NCBI RefSeq assembly: GCF_020329435.1
Contig: NZ_JAGKJK010000024.1
Coordinates: 1-64,000, forward strand
Direction: 5' to 3'
DNA length: 64,000 bases
DNA from: Bradyrhizobium hereditatis
GTDB taxonomy: Bacteria; Pseudomonadota; Alphaproteobacteria; Rhizobiales; Xanthobacteraceae
The position numbers were made by a program, and so were the translations under genes. Position 1 is the first letter of the stretch, and every line of letters begins with the position of its first letter. Positions 42,896 to 51,983 of this stretch are shown one piece after another. Below the pieces are notes generated by a model. That model did not search any database. It was not told the DNA's origin and worked only from the letters and a program-made list of their open reading frames with translations.

Positions 42896-43852
42896 ATGAC
42901 CGCATCACTACCGGCATTCACAAACTATGAGGCCTTCCGCACCTGGCGTGCCGACCCGGCGCAATGGCTGCCGATCGCGCGCGATATCGCTCATGCCCAT
43001 GGCCTTACATGCGCGGCGCCGCACGTTTTCTCCACCGGCACCAACCTCGTCCTTGCCCTCGACGAAAAACTGATCCTGAAGATTTTTCCGCCATTTCTTC
43101 GCGGCCAATTCAATTCAGAACGAAGCACGCTCGCGCAGCTCCATGGGAGACTTCGGGTCGCGATCCCCGAAATCGTCGTCGAAGGCGAGCGCGACGGATG
43201 GCCCTATCTCGTCATCACGCGGCTGTCAGGTGTGCTCGGCGCCGAGGTGTGGCCGTCCTTGCCGGAACAGGACAAGGAGTGTGTCCTCGCAGGAATAGGC
43301 GAGACCATTGCGGACGTGCAGCGCGTCCCCGCCGGGGCGCTTGCGCACATCGAGCCGAGCTGGGACGTCTTCATGCGCGGGCAGATCGAAGGGTGCCGTG
43401 CTCGGCACAAGCGTCTCGGATTGCTGCAGAAGTTTTTGGATGGAGTGGACGAACTGCTGCGCGATACCGCGGCCACGCTGATCACGCTGGATGGGCCGCC
43501 GGTGATCCTGACTGGCGAATACATCCCGGAGAATTTCCTGCTGAGCCACGGCGCTTCGGGGTGGCAGCTCGCGGGGCTGATTGATTTCGGCGACGTGATG
43601 ACGGGGAGGGGCGAATATGACCTGCTCGGTCCGAGCGCTATCATGACCGGCGGCATGCCGCGACGAGTGCGCAGCTTGTTCGAAGGCTTCGGATATTCAG
43701 CCGCGGATATCACGCCCGATCTGAAGCGGCGGCTGATGGCGCTGATGCTGCTGCATCGCTTCGGTAATCCGGCCAGGCAAATCTGTATCGAGGGCTGGCA
43801 ACAGAAGGCTGGCAATCTCGATGAACTGCAGGACTTGCTTTGGCCAGTTTGA
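42896..43852 (+). CDS. APH-fold phosphotransferase with altered catalytic loop
   Basis: A 318-residue protein of the aminoglycoside-phosphotransferase fold. Lys62 (LILKIFPPF) and Glu75 (NSERSTLAQL) fit the nucleotide-site lysine and helix glutamate. The DFG-like metal Asp230 (LIDFGDVMTG) is kept. The catalytic loop, normally HGDxxxxN, reads TGEYIPEN at 206-213, with Thr for His and Glu208 for the catalytic Asp. Asn213 remains. It may be an atypical kinase or a non-catalytic relative. The chosen ATG lies 20 bases after repeat B copy 2. No resistance claim is made. Confidence 0.75.
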   Translation: MTASLPAFTNYEAFRTWRADPAQWLPIARDIAHAHGLTCAAPHVFSTGTNLVLALDEKLILKIFPPFLRGQFNSERSTLAQLHGRLRVAIPEIVVEGERDGWPYLVITRLSGVLGAEVWPSLPEQDKECVLAGIGETIADVQRVPAGALAHIEPSWDVFMRGQIEGCRARHKRLGLLQKFLDGVDELLRDTAATLITLDGPPVILTGEYIPENFLLSHGASGWQLAGLIDFGDVMTGRGEYDLLGPSAIMTGGMPRRVRSLFEGFGYSAADITPDLKRRLMALMLLHRFGNPARQICIEGWQQKAGNLDELQDLLWPV

Positions 43853-44082
43853 GTGCCGCTCAGCAATCAAGCGCCCAAAATATTTGCATATTAAATGGGC
43901 AAATACGCCGCTTTGTATGCAATCCGTCAGGATGTCGCACCCCGCGCGGCATCGTCTGCGCCGCATATTCATGAGCCAAATCAATCGTTTCGGACGACGC
44001 TAAGCCTTCCCTTAAGGGTTGGCACGAACCTTGCGATTCCAGTTCCAAAGGCCGTTTCCCTCAGGCGTTTGGAGCATCACCC

Positions 44083-45705
44083 ATGAAGCGTCGCGATTTC
44101 CTCAAATCCGTGTCGGGGCTGGCGGCCGCCGGCGCGCTCACGCCGGCTCCGGCGATCTGGTCCGCCGCCAAAGCCGATGCACGATCGGAGACGCTGCTGA
44201 TCGTCTCGGAAAGCGGTCCCAACAATCTCGACATTCACGGCGTCGGCACCAACGTGCCGGGCTACGAGGTATCGTGGAATTGCTACGACCGGCTGATCAG
44301 CCACGAGATGAAGAGCGGTCCGGGCGGCGTGCCCTATTACGACCGCGACAAGTTCAAGCCCGAGCTCGCCGAGGACATGAATGTCGGCGACATGTCGGTG
44401 ACCTTCAAGCTGAAGAAAAATGCCAAATTCCACGACGGCGCGCCGGTGACGGCCAAGGACGTCAAGTGGTCGCTCGATCGCGCCGTCAGCGTCGGCGGCT
44501 TCCCGACGTTCCAGATGGGCGCGGGCTCGCTGACCAAGACCGAGCAGTTCGTCATCGTCGACGACAACACGGTGCGCCTCGATTTCGCCAAGAAGGACCG
44601 TCTCACGATCCCCGATCTCGCTGTTATCGTCCCCTGCGTCGTCAACTCGGAACTGGTGAAGAAGAACGCCACCGAGAAAGATCCGTGGGGCCTCGAATAC
44701 ACCAAGCAGCAGACCGCGGGCTCCGGCGCCTATCGGGTGGTGAAGTGGACGGCCGGTACCGAAGTCGTCATGGAGCGCAACGATGCGTGGGTCGGCGGTC
44801 CCCTGCCGAAGGTCAAGCGCGTGGTCTGGCGCATGGTGCCGCAGGCCGGCAACCGGCGCGCGCTCTTGGAGCGCGGCGATGCCGACATTTCCTACGATCT
44901 GCCGAACAAGGATTTCGTCGAGCTGAAGGACAACGCCAAGCTCAACATCGTCTCGGTGCCGTATTCCAACGGTGTCCAGTATATCGGCATGAACGTCAAG
45001 ATCGCGCCGTTCGACAACGTCAAGGTGCGCGAGGCCGTCGCCTGCGCGATTCCCTATCAGAAGATCATGGACGCGGTGCTGTTCGGCCTCGCCAAGCCGA
45101 TGTTCGGCGCGCCGGCCGGCAAGGCGACCGAGGTGGCTTGGCCGCAGCCGACCAAATACGTCACTGACATCGCCAAGGCCAAGGCATTGTTGGCGGAGGC
45201 TGGCTATCCCAATGGCTTCGAGACCACGCTATCGTTCGACCTCGGCTTTGCCGGCGTCAACGAGCCGCTCTGCGTGCTGGTGCAGGAAAGCCTCGCGCAG
45301 ATCGGCATCAAGACCACCATCAACAAGATCCCCGGCGCCAACTGGCGCACTGAGCTGAACAAGAAGGTGCTGCCGCTCTACACCAACGTGTTCTCCGGCT
45401 GGCTCGACTATCCCGAATACTTCTTCATCTGGTGCTACGACGGCAAGAACTCGATCTTCAACACCATGAGCTACCAGTCGAAGGAGATGGACGCCTACAT
45501 CAGCGGCGCCGTCGATGCCGCCGCGATCGGCAACACGGCGAAGTACGATGCGGACGTAAAGGGCTTCGTCGACCTCGCCTTCAAGGACATCCCGCGCATT
45601 CCGCTCTATCAGCCCTACGTCAACGTCGCGATGCAGAAGAACGTGTCGGGCTATCAGTATTGGTTCCACCGCAGGCTCGATTATCGCGCGCTGGTGAAGG
45701 CGTGA
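44083..45705 (+). CDS. peptide/nickel-type ABC transporter substrate-binding protein
   Basis: A 540-residue class-5 solute-binding protein with a Tat signal (MKRRDFLKSVSGLAAAGAL). The core includes KLKKNAKFHDGAPVTAKDVK and later YIGMNVKIAPFDNVKVREAV, typical of DppA/OppA relatives. It starts a long import operon (permeases, fused ATPase) that runs into atzG-atzE-atzH. The ligand may therefore be a nitrogen-rich small molecule rather than a peptide. A good GGAG site precedes the ATG. Confidence 0.9.
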   Translation: MKRRDFLKSVSGLAAAGALTPAPAIWSAAKADARSETLLIVSESGPNNLDIHGVGTNVPGYEVSWNCYDRLISHEMKSGPGGVPYYDRDKFKPELAEDMNVGDMSVTFKLKKNAKFHDGAPVTAKDVKWSLDRAVSVGGFPTFQMGAGSLTKTEQFVIVDDNTVRLDFAKKDRLTIPDLAVIVPCVVNSELVKKNATEKDPWGLEYTKQQTAGSGAYRVVKWTAGTEVVMERNDAWVGGPLPKVKRVVWRMVPQAGNRRALLERGDADISYDLPNKDFVELKDNAKLNIVSVPYSNGVQYIGMNVKIAPFDNVKVREAVACAIPYQKIMDAVLFGLAKPMFGAPAGKATEVAWPQPTKYVTDIAKAKALLAEAGYPNGFETTLSFDLGFAGVNEPLCVLVQESLAQIGIKTTINKIPGANWRTELNKKVLPLYTNVFSGWLDYPEYFFIWCYDGKNSIFNTMSYQSKEMDAYISGAVDAAAIGNTAKYDADVKGFVDLAFKDIPRIPLYQPYVNVAMQKNVSGYQYWFHRRLDYRALVKA

Positions 45706-45783
45706 TGCCGTGATAGGTACGCGCGACATGTCCGCGTGTGTTGCTCTGGCTCTCTTCGGTGAGGTGGGCACGGCTCTCTCATT

Positions 45784-45891
45784 CCCTCTCCCCTTGCGGG
45801 AGAGGGGCAGGGAGAGGGGTGGCGGCAACGGCGGTGTGCGTGGCTTACCCCTCTCCCCAGCCCTCCCCCGCAAGGGGGGAGGGAGCGCACT
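45784..45891. repeat. dispersed repeat, family C copy 3
   Basis: CCTCTCCCCTTGCGGGAGAG and its mirror CCTCCCCCGCAAGGGGGGAGG in the 228-base gap between binding protein and first permease. Confidence 0.8.
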
Positions 45892-45933
45892 TGCGCGTGC
45901 GGCAGCATTTCTGCCCATCATCGGGGGCGCGTC

Positions 45934-46947
45934 ATGCTCACCATGATCGGCAAGCGGCTGATGTTTGCGATACCCTCGCTGATCGGGGTCGTCATCGTGA
46001 CCTTCCTCCTGACGCGCGCGCTGCCCGGTGACCCCGCGGCTTATTTCGCCGGCCCTGCGGCGAGCAAGGAGGCGATCGAGCAGATCCGCAAGAAGCTCGG
46101 CTTCGACAAGCCGCTGATCGAGCAGTTCTTCCGTTACACCAGCGATCTCGCGCATGGCGATTTCGGGACGTCGCTGACCACAGGCCAGCCGGTCGCTACC
46201 GAAATCCGTAACCGCCTGCCGGCCTCCGCTGAGCTGACGCTGCTCGGCCTCATCATCTCGGTCAGTATAGCGATCCCGCTCGGCGTGCTGGCCGCCACCC
46301 GCCCGGGCTCCTGGATCGACCATCTCTGCCGCGTCACCACGACGGCCGGCGTATCGCTGCCGGTGTTCTTTACCGGCCTGGTGCTGGTCTATCTCTTCTA
46401 TTTCAGGCTCGGCTGGTCGCCGGCGCCGCTCGGCCGGCTAGACGTATTCTACAGCGCGCCGGCGCACGTCACCGGCTTCTATTTGATCGACGCGCTGATC
46501 GCGCGCGACTTCGAGACGTTTCGTTCCGCGTTGAGCCAATTGATTCTGCCGGCGGCCACGCTCGCGATCTTCTCGCTGGCCCCGATTGCGCGCATGACGC
46601 GAGCCTCGATGCTGGCGGTGCTGGCGTCCGACTTCGTGCGCACCGCGCGCGCCAGCGGGCTCTCGCCTTCGACGGTGATCGTCACCTACGCCTTCCGCAA
46701 CGCGATGCTGCCGGTCATCACCACGCTTAGCATGGTGTTCTCGTTCCTGCTCGGCGCCAATGTTCTAGTCGAGAAAGTGTTCGCCTGGCCTGGCATCGGC
46801 TCCTATGCGGTGGAGGCGCTGATCTCGTCCGACTTCGCGCCGGTGCAGGGGTTCGTGCTGACCATGGCAGTCATGTACGTCCTGCTCAATCTCTTCATCG
46901 ATATTCTCTACGGCGTAATCGATCCGCGCGTGCGACTGGAAGGGTGA
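45934..46947 (+). CDS. ABC transporter permease, DppB type
   Basis: A 337-residue inner-membrane subunit. It opens MLTMIGKRLMFAIPSLIGVV, typical of the DppB/OppB family, has about six membrane helices, and the EAA-like loop with MLAVLASDFVRTARASGLSP. It forms half of the importer channel and is followed after nine bases by the DppC-type subunit. Confidence 0.92.
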   Translation: MLTMIGKRLMFAIPSLIGVVIVTFLLTRALPGDPAAYFAGPAASKEAIEQIRKKLGFDKPLIEQFFRYTSDLAHGDFGTSLTTGQPVATEIRNRLPASAELTLLGLIISVSIAIPLGVLAATRPGSWIDHLCRVTTTAGVSLPVFFTGLVLVYLFYFRLGWSPAPLGRLDVFYSAPAHVTGFYLIDALIARDFETFRSALSQLILPAATLAIFSLAPIARMTRASMLAVLASDFVRTARASGLSPSTVIVTYAFRNAMLPVITTLSMVFSFLLGANVLVEKVFAWPGIGSYAVEALISSDFAPVQGFVLTMAVMYVLLNLFIDILYGVIDPRVRLEG

Positions 46948-46956
46948 GGTTGGAAA

Positions 46957-47856
46957 ATGAGTAGCGTTGCGCCTGCCGTTGAACCCACCACGCCCGAGCG
47001 GACCTCGGGACTGGCTGCGATGTTCGAGCATGTCAGATACGTGCTCGGCGAGAACCGCGTCACGGCCTTTGCCTTCTGCCTTCTGGTTATCATCCTCTTT
47101 GCCGCAATCTTCGGCCCCTACATCGTGCCCTACGATCCGCTCGCCAGCGACACTGCGGCGGCGCTGAAACCGCCGTCGGCCGCGCACTGGTTCGGCACCG
47201 ATCAGCTGGGTCGCGATATTTTCAGCCGTGTCATCGTCGCCACGCGCCTCGATACCTTCATCGCTGTCGCCTCCGTGGCGCTGGTGTTCTTGATGGGCGG
47301 GCTCGCCGGCATCGCCGCCGGCTATTTCGGCGGCTGGACCGACCGCATCGTCGGGCGCATCGCCGACACCATCATGGCGTTTCCGCTATTCGTGCTGGCG
47401 ATGGGCATCGTGGCGGCGCTCGGCAATACCGTGCAGAACATCATCATCGCGACCGCGATCGTGAATTTTCCGCTCTATGCGCGCGTTGCCCGCGCCGAGG
47501 CCAATGTCCGCCGCAACGCCGGTTTCGTGCAGGCGGCGAGGCTGTCGGGCAACGGTGAGGCGCGGATTCTCCTGGTGCACATCCTGCCCAACATCATGCC
47601 GATCATGATCGTGCAGATGTCGCTGACCATGGGCTATGCCATTCTCAACGCCGCCGGCCTTTCCTTCATCGGACTTGGCGTGCGCCCGCCGACCGCGGAA
47701 TGGGGCATCATGGTCGCGGAGGGCGCCACCTTCATGGTGTCGGGCGAATGGTGGATCGCGCTGTTCCCGGGCCTTGCGCTGATGATCGCGGTGTTCTGCT
47801 TCAACCTGCTCGGCGACGGCCTGCGCGACATCGTCGATCCGCAGCGGAGGACGTGA
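46957..47856 (+). CDS. ABC transporter permease, DppC type
   Basis: A 299-residue inner-membrane subunit. The periplasmic-side block PPSAAHWFGTDQLGRDIFSR is diagnostic of DppC/OppC, and the coupling loop reads YARVARAEANVRRNAGFVQA. It pairs with the DppB-type permease. A family C repeat separates it from the ATPase gene. Confidence 0.92.
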   Translation: MSSVAPAVEPTTPERTSGLAAMFEHVRYVLGENRVTAFAFCLLVIILFAAIFGPYIVPYDPLASDTAAALKPPSAAHWFGTDQLGRDIFSRVIVATRLDTFIAVASVALVFLMGGLAGIAAGYFGGWTDRIVGRIADTIMAFPLFVLAMGIVAALGNTVQNIIIATAIVNFPLYARVARAEANVRRNAGFVQAARLSGNGEARILLVHILPNIMPIMIVQMSLTMGYAILNAAGLSFIGLGVRPPTAEWGIMVAEGATFMVSGEWWIALFPGLALMIAVFCFNLLGDGLRDIVDPQRRT

Positions 47857-47879
47857 TCGTGAGGTTACGGCAAGCGCGC

Positions 47880-48030
47880 TCTCACCCTAGCCTCTCCCCG
47901 CACACGGGGAGAGGCCGGACCGCGCAAGCGGGCCGGGTGAGGGGGACTCTCCGCGAACTCCTTCGGCAGTTGGGCGCGTTGATAGAGGCCCCTCACCCCA
48001 ACCCTCTCCCCGTAAGGACGGGGAGAGGGA
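47880..48030. repeat. dispersed repeat, family C copy 4
   Basis: CCTCTCCCCGCACACGGGGAG and GGGTGAGGGGG on the left, mirrored by CCCCTCACCCCAACCCTC and GACGGGGAGAGG on the right. It lies inside the transporter operon before the ATPase gene. Confidence 0.85.
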
Positions 48031-48112
48031 GCGGAATCCCCGCGCAGGGCGACCAGACCGACCGTTTTCTACTTTGCATGGGGTTGTTTTCGAGATTTTT
48101 GCGGAGGTCATC

Positions 48113-49882
48113 ATGACGGCCCAGCCTCTTCTCGACGTCAACGACCTCACCGTCGAATTCACCACACGGCGCGGCATCGTGAAAGCGGTGCAGCACGTCA
48201 ACATCTCCGTCGCCAAGGGCGAAACGCTCGGCATCGTCGGCGAGTCCGGCTCCGGCAAGTCGGTAACATCCTACGCGGTGATGCGGATTCTCGACCGCGC
48301 CGGCAGGATTGCCGAGGGCTCGGTGATGTTCTCCGGCATCGATGTCAAGGCCGCCAGCGAGAGCGAGATGCGGGATCTGCGTGGCCGCGAAATCTCGATG
48401 ATCTTCCAGAACCCGCGCGCGGCGCTGAACCCGATCCGCAAGGTCGGCGACCAGATCGAGGATGTGCTGCGCCAGCATGTGCAGAGCGCCGCCAGCGACC
48501 GCGGCGAAAAGGCGATCGAGGCGCTGGAACAGGTCAAGATCGCGCGTCCGCGCGAGCGCTATCACGCCTATCCGTTCGAACTCTCCGGCGGCATGTGCCA
48601 GCGTGTCGTGATCGCGCTGGCGCTGGCCTGTAATCCGCAGCTCCTGATCGCGGACGAGCCGACCACCGGCCTCGACGTTACCACGCAGAAGGCCGTGATG
48701 GATCTGATCGTGGAGCTCACCAAGCGCCGGCACATGTCGACGATCCTGATCACGCATGACCTTGGGCTTGCCGCCGCCTATTGCAACCGCGTGGTGGTGA
48801 TGGAAAAGGGCCGGGTGGTGGAGACCGCGAAGTCGGCAGATATCTTCGCCAGGCCCGAGCATCCCTATACGCGGAAGCTGATGCGCGCGACGCCGCGGAT
48901 AGGCGTGTCGCTACGTGATCTGCTTCCGGAGGAGGAGGCTGCAGTCTCTCCCCGCGCGCCCACCGTCATGGCCGGGCTTGACCCGGCCATCCATCAATCT
49001 TCAGAAGGGATGGACCCCCGGGTCAAGCCCGGGGGTGACGATCTCGCAAAGTCCCTCCTCACCGTCGAAAAGCTCGTCAAGGAATACCCGCGTCAAGGCG
49101 CGAGCGCAGTTCTGTCAAAACTGTTCTCGCGCAAGCCGCCGGTGGAAACCGAAGTGTTCCGCGCCGTCGACGGCATCAGCTTCCATGTCGGCCGTGGCGA
49201 GAGTGTCGGCCTCGTCGGCGAATCCGGCTGCGGCAAGTCGACGACCTCGATGATGGTGATGCGGCTCTTGGACCAGACCTCCGGCCGCATCGTGTTCGAC
49301 GGCGAGGAGATCGGCGCCATCATGCCGCAGGCCTTTGCGCGGTTGCCCCAGCGCAAGAGCATCCAGATGGTGTTCCAGGACCCGACCGACAGCCTCAACC
49401 CGCGCTTCACCGCGGCGCGCGCGATCGCCGATCCGATTATTCAACTCGGCGACATCAGAGGGCGCGACGCGCTGCGTGCCCGCTGCGAGAAGCTTGCCGA
49501 CATGGTTGGCCTGCCGATCAATTTGCTCGATCGCTTTCCGCACCAGCTATCGGGCGGCCAGAAGGCCCGCGTCGGCATCGCGCGCGCGATTGCGCTGCAT
49601 CCAAAGCTCGTGATCCTCGATGAGCCGACGGCCGCGCTCGACGTCTCCGTGCAGGCGGTCGTGCTCAATCTGCTGCAGGATCTGAAAGCGTCCATGGGCA
49701 TGAGCTATCTGTTCGTGTCGCATGATCTGAATGTGGTGCGTTTGCTGTGCGATCGTGTCATCGTGATGCGAGCGGGGCGAATCGTCGAGCAAGGCTCGTC
49801 CGAGCGCGTGCTCGGCGATCCGCAGGACGCCTATACAAAGGAATTGCTGACGGCGATCCCGCATCCGCCGTTGCCGGTCTAG
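48113..49882 (+). CDS. fused ABC ATPase (DppD-DppF) with an in-frame repeat insert
   Basis: A 589-residue ATPase holding two full nucleotide-binding domains. The first has Walker A GESGSGKS (43-50), signature LSGGMCQRV and ADEPTTGLD. The second has GESGCGKS, LSGGQKARV and LDEPTAALD. The first domain ends with the C-terminal extension YTRKLMRATPR typical of peptide importers. Between the two, residues about 285-310 (MAGLDPAIHQSSEGMDPRVK) are encoded by a family E repeat, DNA 48964-49040. The reading frame is kept, so the insert probably acts as a flexible linker. The start at 48113 has a GGAGG site; the frame is open upstream to 48074. Confidence 0.92.
   Translation: MTAQPLLDVNDLTVEFTTRRGIVKAVQHVNISVAKGETLGIVGESGSGKSVTSYAVMRILDRAGRIAEGSVMFSGIDVKAASESEMRDLRGREISMIFQNPRAALNPIRKVGDQIEDVLRQHVQSAASDRGEKAIEALEQVKIARPRERYHAYPFELSGGMCQRVVIALALACNPQLLIADEPTTGLDVTTQKAVMDLIVELTKRRHMSTILITHDLGLAAAYCNRVVVMEKGRVVETAKSADIFARPEHPYTRKLMRATPRIGVSLRDLLPEEEAAVSPRAPTVMAGLDPAIHQSSEGMDPRVKPGGDDLAKSLLTVEKLVKEYPRQGASAVLSKLFSRKPPVETEVFRAVDGISFHVGRGESVGLVGESGCGKSTTSMMVMRLLDQTSGRIVFDGEEIGAIMPQAFARLPQRKSIQMVFQDPTDSLNPRFTAARAIADPIIQLGDIRGRDALRARCEKLADMVGLPINLLDRFPHQLSGGQKARVGIARAIALHPKLVILDEPTAALDVSVQAVVLNLLQDLKASMGMSYLFVSHDLNVVRLLCDRVIVMRAGRIVEQGSSERVLGDPQDAYTKELLTAIPHPPLPV
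48964..49040. repeat. family E palindromic repeat inside the ATPase gene (copy 3)
   Basis: GTCATGGCCGGGCTTGACCC at one end and GGGTCAAGCCCGGGGGTGACG at the other form a strong hairpin. Matching ends occur in the intergenic copies at 21740 and 49884. In the gene it contributes about 26 codons without a stop. Confidence 0.85.
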
Positions 49883-49883
49883 C

Positions 49884-49963
49884 TGTCATGCCCCGCGAAG
49901 GCGGGGCATCCAGTAATCACCGCCGGCGGTTACTGGATCGCCCGGTCGAGCCGGGCGATGACG
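49884..49963. repeat. dispersed palindromic repeat, family E copy 4
   Basis: GTCATGCCCCGC...GCGGGGC on the left and GGTCGAGCCGGGCGATGACG on the right, with CCAGTAA / TTACTGG inside. It lies between the ATPase and the atzG-like gene, only 15 bases before the latter. Confidence 0.8.
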
Positions 49964-49978
49964 AAGAGGAAGAGAGCC

Positions 49979-50164
49979 ATGACGACTGAAAATCCCCTGG
50001 ACGATTACATCGACGCTGTCGCAAAGGCGCTAGCGCTGCCGGTCGAGGAGGCTTGGCGGCCGGCGGTGCGGGCGAACCTCGAGGTGTCGCTGAGGCTGGC
50101 GCGGCTGGTCGATGAGTTCCCGCTGCCGGACGAAACCGAGCCGGCCAGCATCTACACCGTCTGA
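49979..50164 (+). CDS. atzG: AtzG-like small subunit (DUF4089)
   Basis: A 61-residue helical protein (DYIDAVAKALALPVEEAWRP, then SLRLARLVDEFPLPDE) matching the AtzG/DUF4089 pattern. AtzG binds AtzE and completes its active site, needed for 1-carboxybiuret hydrolysis. GAGGAAGAG precedes the ATG. It is five bases upstream of the atzE-like gene, as expected for co-translated partners. Confidence 0.88.
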   Translation: MTTENPLDDYIDAVAKALALPVEEAWRPAVRANLEVSLRLARLVDEFPLPDETEPASIYTV

Positions 50165-50169
50165 TCGCC

Positions 50170-51570
50170 ATGATGTTGAACACTGACGGGCTATCGGCCC
50201 AACAGATCGCGCAAGCGGTAACCGACCGCAAACTTTCCGCCCTCGATGCGACCGAGGCCGCGCTGGCGCGGATCGCTGCGCATGATACTGTGCTGAATTC
50301 CTTTACCGACGTTACTGCCAACCGGGCGCGAGCTACCGCCAAGGCGATCGATGCCAAGATCGCAGCAGGCGAAAAGGTCGGCCCGCTCGCCGGCGTGCCG
50401 TTCGCGGTGAAGAACCTGTTCGATGTGAAAGGTCTCGCCACCCGCGCCGGCTCGAAGATCAACCGCGATCTCGCTCCGGCTTCACGCGATGCCACGCTGA
50501 TCGAGCGGATGGAAGCGGCCGGCGCCGTCTTGGTCGGCGCGCTGAATATGGGCGAATATGCCTATGACTTCACCGGCGAGAATGTGCATGACGGCCCGTC
50601 GCGCAATCCGCATGATCCGACGCGGATGAGTGGCGGCTCTTCCGGCGGCTCCGGCAGCGCAGTCGGCGGTGCACTTGTTCCGATCGCGCTGGGGTCTGAT
50701 ACCAACGGCTCGATCCGGGTGCCGTCATCATTCTGCGGCATCTTTGGCCTGAAGCCGACCTACGGCCGGCTGTCACGGGCGCGCTCGTTCCCGTTCGTCG
50801 CAAGCCTGGATCATCTTGGTCCCTTGGCGCGCAATGTCGGCGATCTCGCACTGGCCTATGACACCATGCAGGGGCCGGATGCGGATGACGCAGCCTGCAC
50901 GACGCGGCCGGTCGAGCCGGTGACATCGCTATTGGCAAAGGGCATCGACGGTTTGCGGGTTGCGGTGGCCGGCGGCTATTTCCAGAAGAACGTCTTTCCC
51001 GAGGCAGTCGAAGCCATTTCGCGCGTCACCAAGGCGCTCGATGCCACGACAACGGTCGAACTTCACGAGGCCGCGCGCGCCCGCGCCGCGGCTTATGTGA
51101 TCACGACGACCGAAGGCGCCTCGCTGCATCTCGATCGCCTGCGCAAGCGGCCGAACGATTTCGATCCAGCCGTGCGCGACCGTCTGATCGCCGGCGCCAT
51201 GGTGCCGGCACCGCTGGTCGATCGCGCACAGAAATTCCGCCGCTGGTATCGCGCCAAGGTACTGGAGCTGTTCAAGTCGGTGGACGTGATCATCGCGCCT
51301 GCGACGCCCTGCATCGCGCCGAAATTGGGTCAGGTCAATTTCGTGCTCGACGGCGTCGAATTGCCGGTGCGCGCCAATATCGGCATCCACACCCAGCCGA
51401 TCTCGTTCATCGGCCTGCCCGTCGTCGCGGTGCCGGTGCCGCTGGAGCCGATGCCGATCGGTGTGCAGATCATCGCCGCGCCCTGGCGGGAAGACATTGC
51501 TTTGCGCGTCGCGCATGCGCTGGAACGAATGGGCGTTGCCGCAGCGCTGGCGCCGAGAGGATTATTGTGA
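50170..51570 (+). CDS. atzE: AtzE-family amidase (1-carboxybiuret hydrolase type)
   Basis: A 466-residue amidase-signature enzyme. The catalytic Lys81 (FAVKNLFDVKG), cis-Ser157 (GGSSGGSGS) and nucleophile Ser181 (SDTNGSIRVP) are all present. In the known pathway AtzE with AtzG removes ammonia from 1-carboxybiuret, giving 1,3-dicarboxyurea. It overlaps the atzH-like gene by four bases (GTGA). The physiological substrate here is not proven. Confidence 0.88.
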   Translation: MMLNTDGLSAQQIAQAVTDRKLSALDATEAALARIAAHDTVLNSFTDVTANRARATAKAIDAKIAAGEKVGPLAGVPFAVKNLFDVKGLATRAGSKINRDLAPASRDATLIERMEAAGAVLVGALNMGEYAYDFTGENVHDGPSRNPHDPTRMSGGSSGGSGSAVGGALVPIALGSDTNGSIRVPSSFCGIFGLKPTYGRLSRARSFPFVASLDHLGPLARNVGDLALAYDTMQGPDADDAACTTRPVEPVTSLLAKGIDGLRVAVAGGYFQKNVFPEAVEAISRVTKALDATTTVELHEAARARAAAYVITTTEGASLHLDRLRKRPNDFDPAVRDRLIAGAMVPAPLVDRAQKFRRWYRAKVLELFKSVDVIIAPATPCIAPKLGQVNFVLDGVELPVRANIGIHTQPISFIGLPVVAVPVPLEPMPIGVQIIAAPWREDIALRVAHALERMGVAAALAPRGLL

Positions 51571-51983
51571 TGGAGATTGATCTTCCCGAAGTCGTGGCCG
51601 AAGTCACCGCGCAGTTCGAGCGCTATGAAAAGGCGCTGGTTTCGAACGATGTCGCCGTGCTCGACGAATTGTTCCGCAACGATCCCCGCACGCTGCGCTA
51701 CGGCATCGCCGAGAATCTCTACGGCTATGAGGCGATCATGGCGTTTCGCGCCGCGCGCTCGCCGGTCGGGCTGATGCGGCGGACCGACAGGACCGTAATC
51801 ACCACCTTTGGCCGTGATACCGCCGTCGCCTCGACGCTGTTCTATCGCGACAACGCGCCCGGCAGGGTCGGGCGGCAGATGCAGACATGGATACGGTTTC
51901 CGGAAGGGTGGAAGATCGTCGCCGCCCACGTCAGTGTCATCGACGAGCCGGAATCTTCCAAGCAAACGGATCAAACGGCATGA
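51567..51983 (+). CDS. atzH: AtzH/HpxZ-like protein (DUF3225, NTF2-like fold)
   Basis: A 138-residue protein with FERYEKALVSNDVAVLDELF, then RYGIAENLYGYEAIMAFRAA and RRTDRTVITTFGRDTAVAST, the DUF3225 pattern. Members are named HpxZ in oxalurate pathways and AtzH in triazine pathways, where they decarboxylate 1,3-dicarboxyurea to allophanate. It may start at GTG 51567 or ATG 51570. It overlaps the GntR gene as ATGA. Confidence 0.87.
   Translation: MMEIDLPEVVAEVTAQFERYEKALVSNDVAVLDELFRNDPRTLRYGIAENLYGYEAIMAFRAARSPVGLMRRTDRTVITTFGRDTAVASTLFYRDNAPGRVGRQMQTWIRFPEGWKIVAAHVSVIDEPESSKQTDQTA

Noticed and set aside
42896..43852. Antibiotic-resistance phosphotransferase
   Set aside because: The fold fits, but the catalytic loop is altered and nothing nearby suggests resistance, so no such function is claimed.
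44083..49882. Plain dipeptide or nickel importer
   Set aside because: Family similarity allows it, but the direct linkage to atzG-atzE-atzH makes a ureide-type substrate at least as likely; the ligand is left open.
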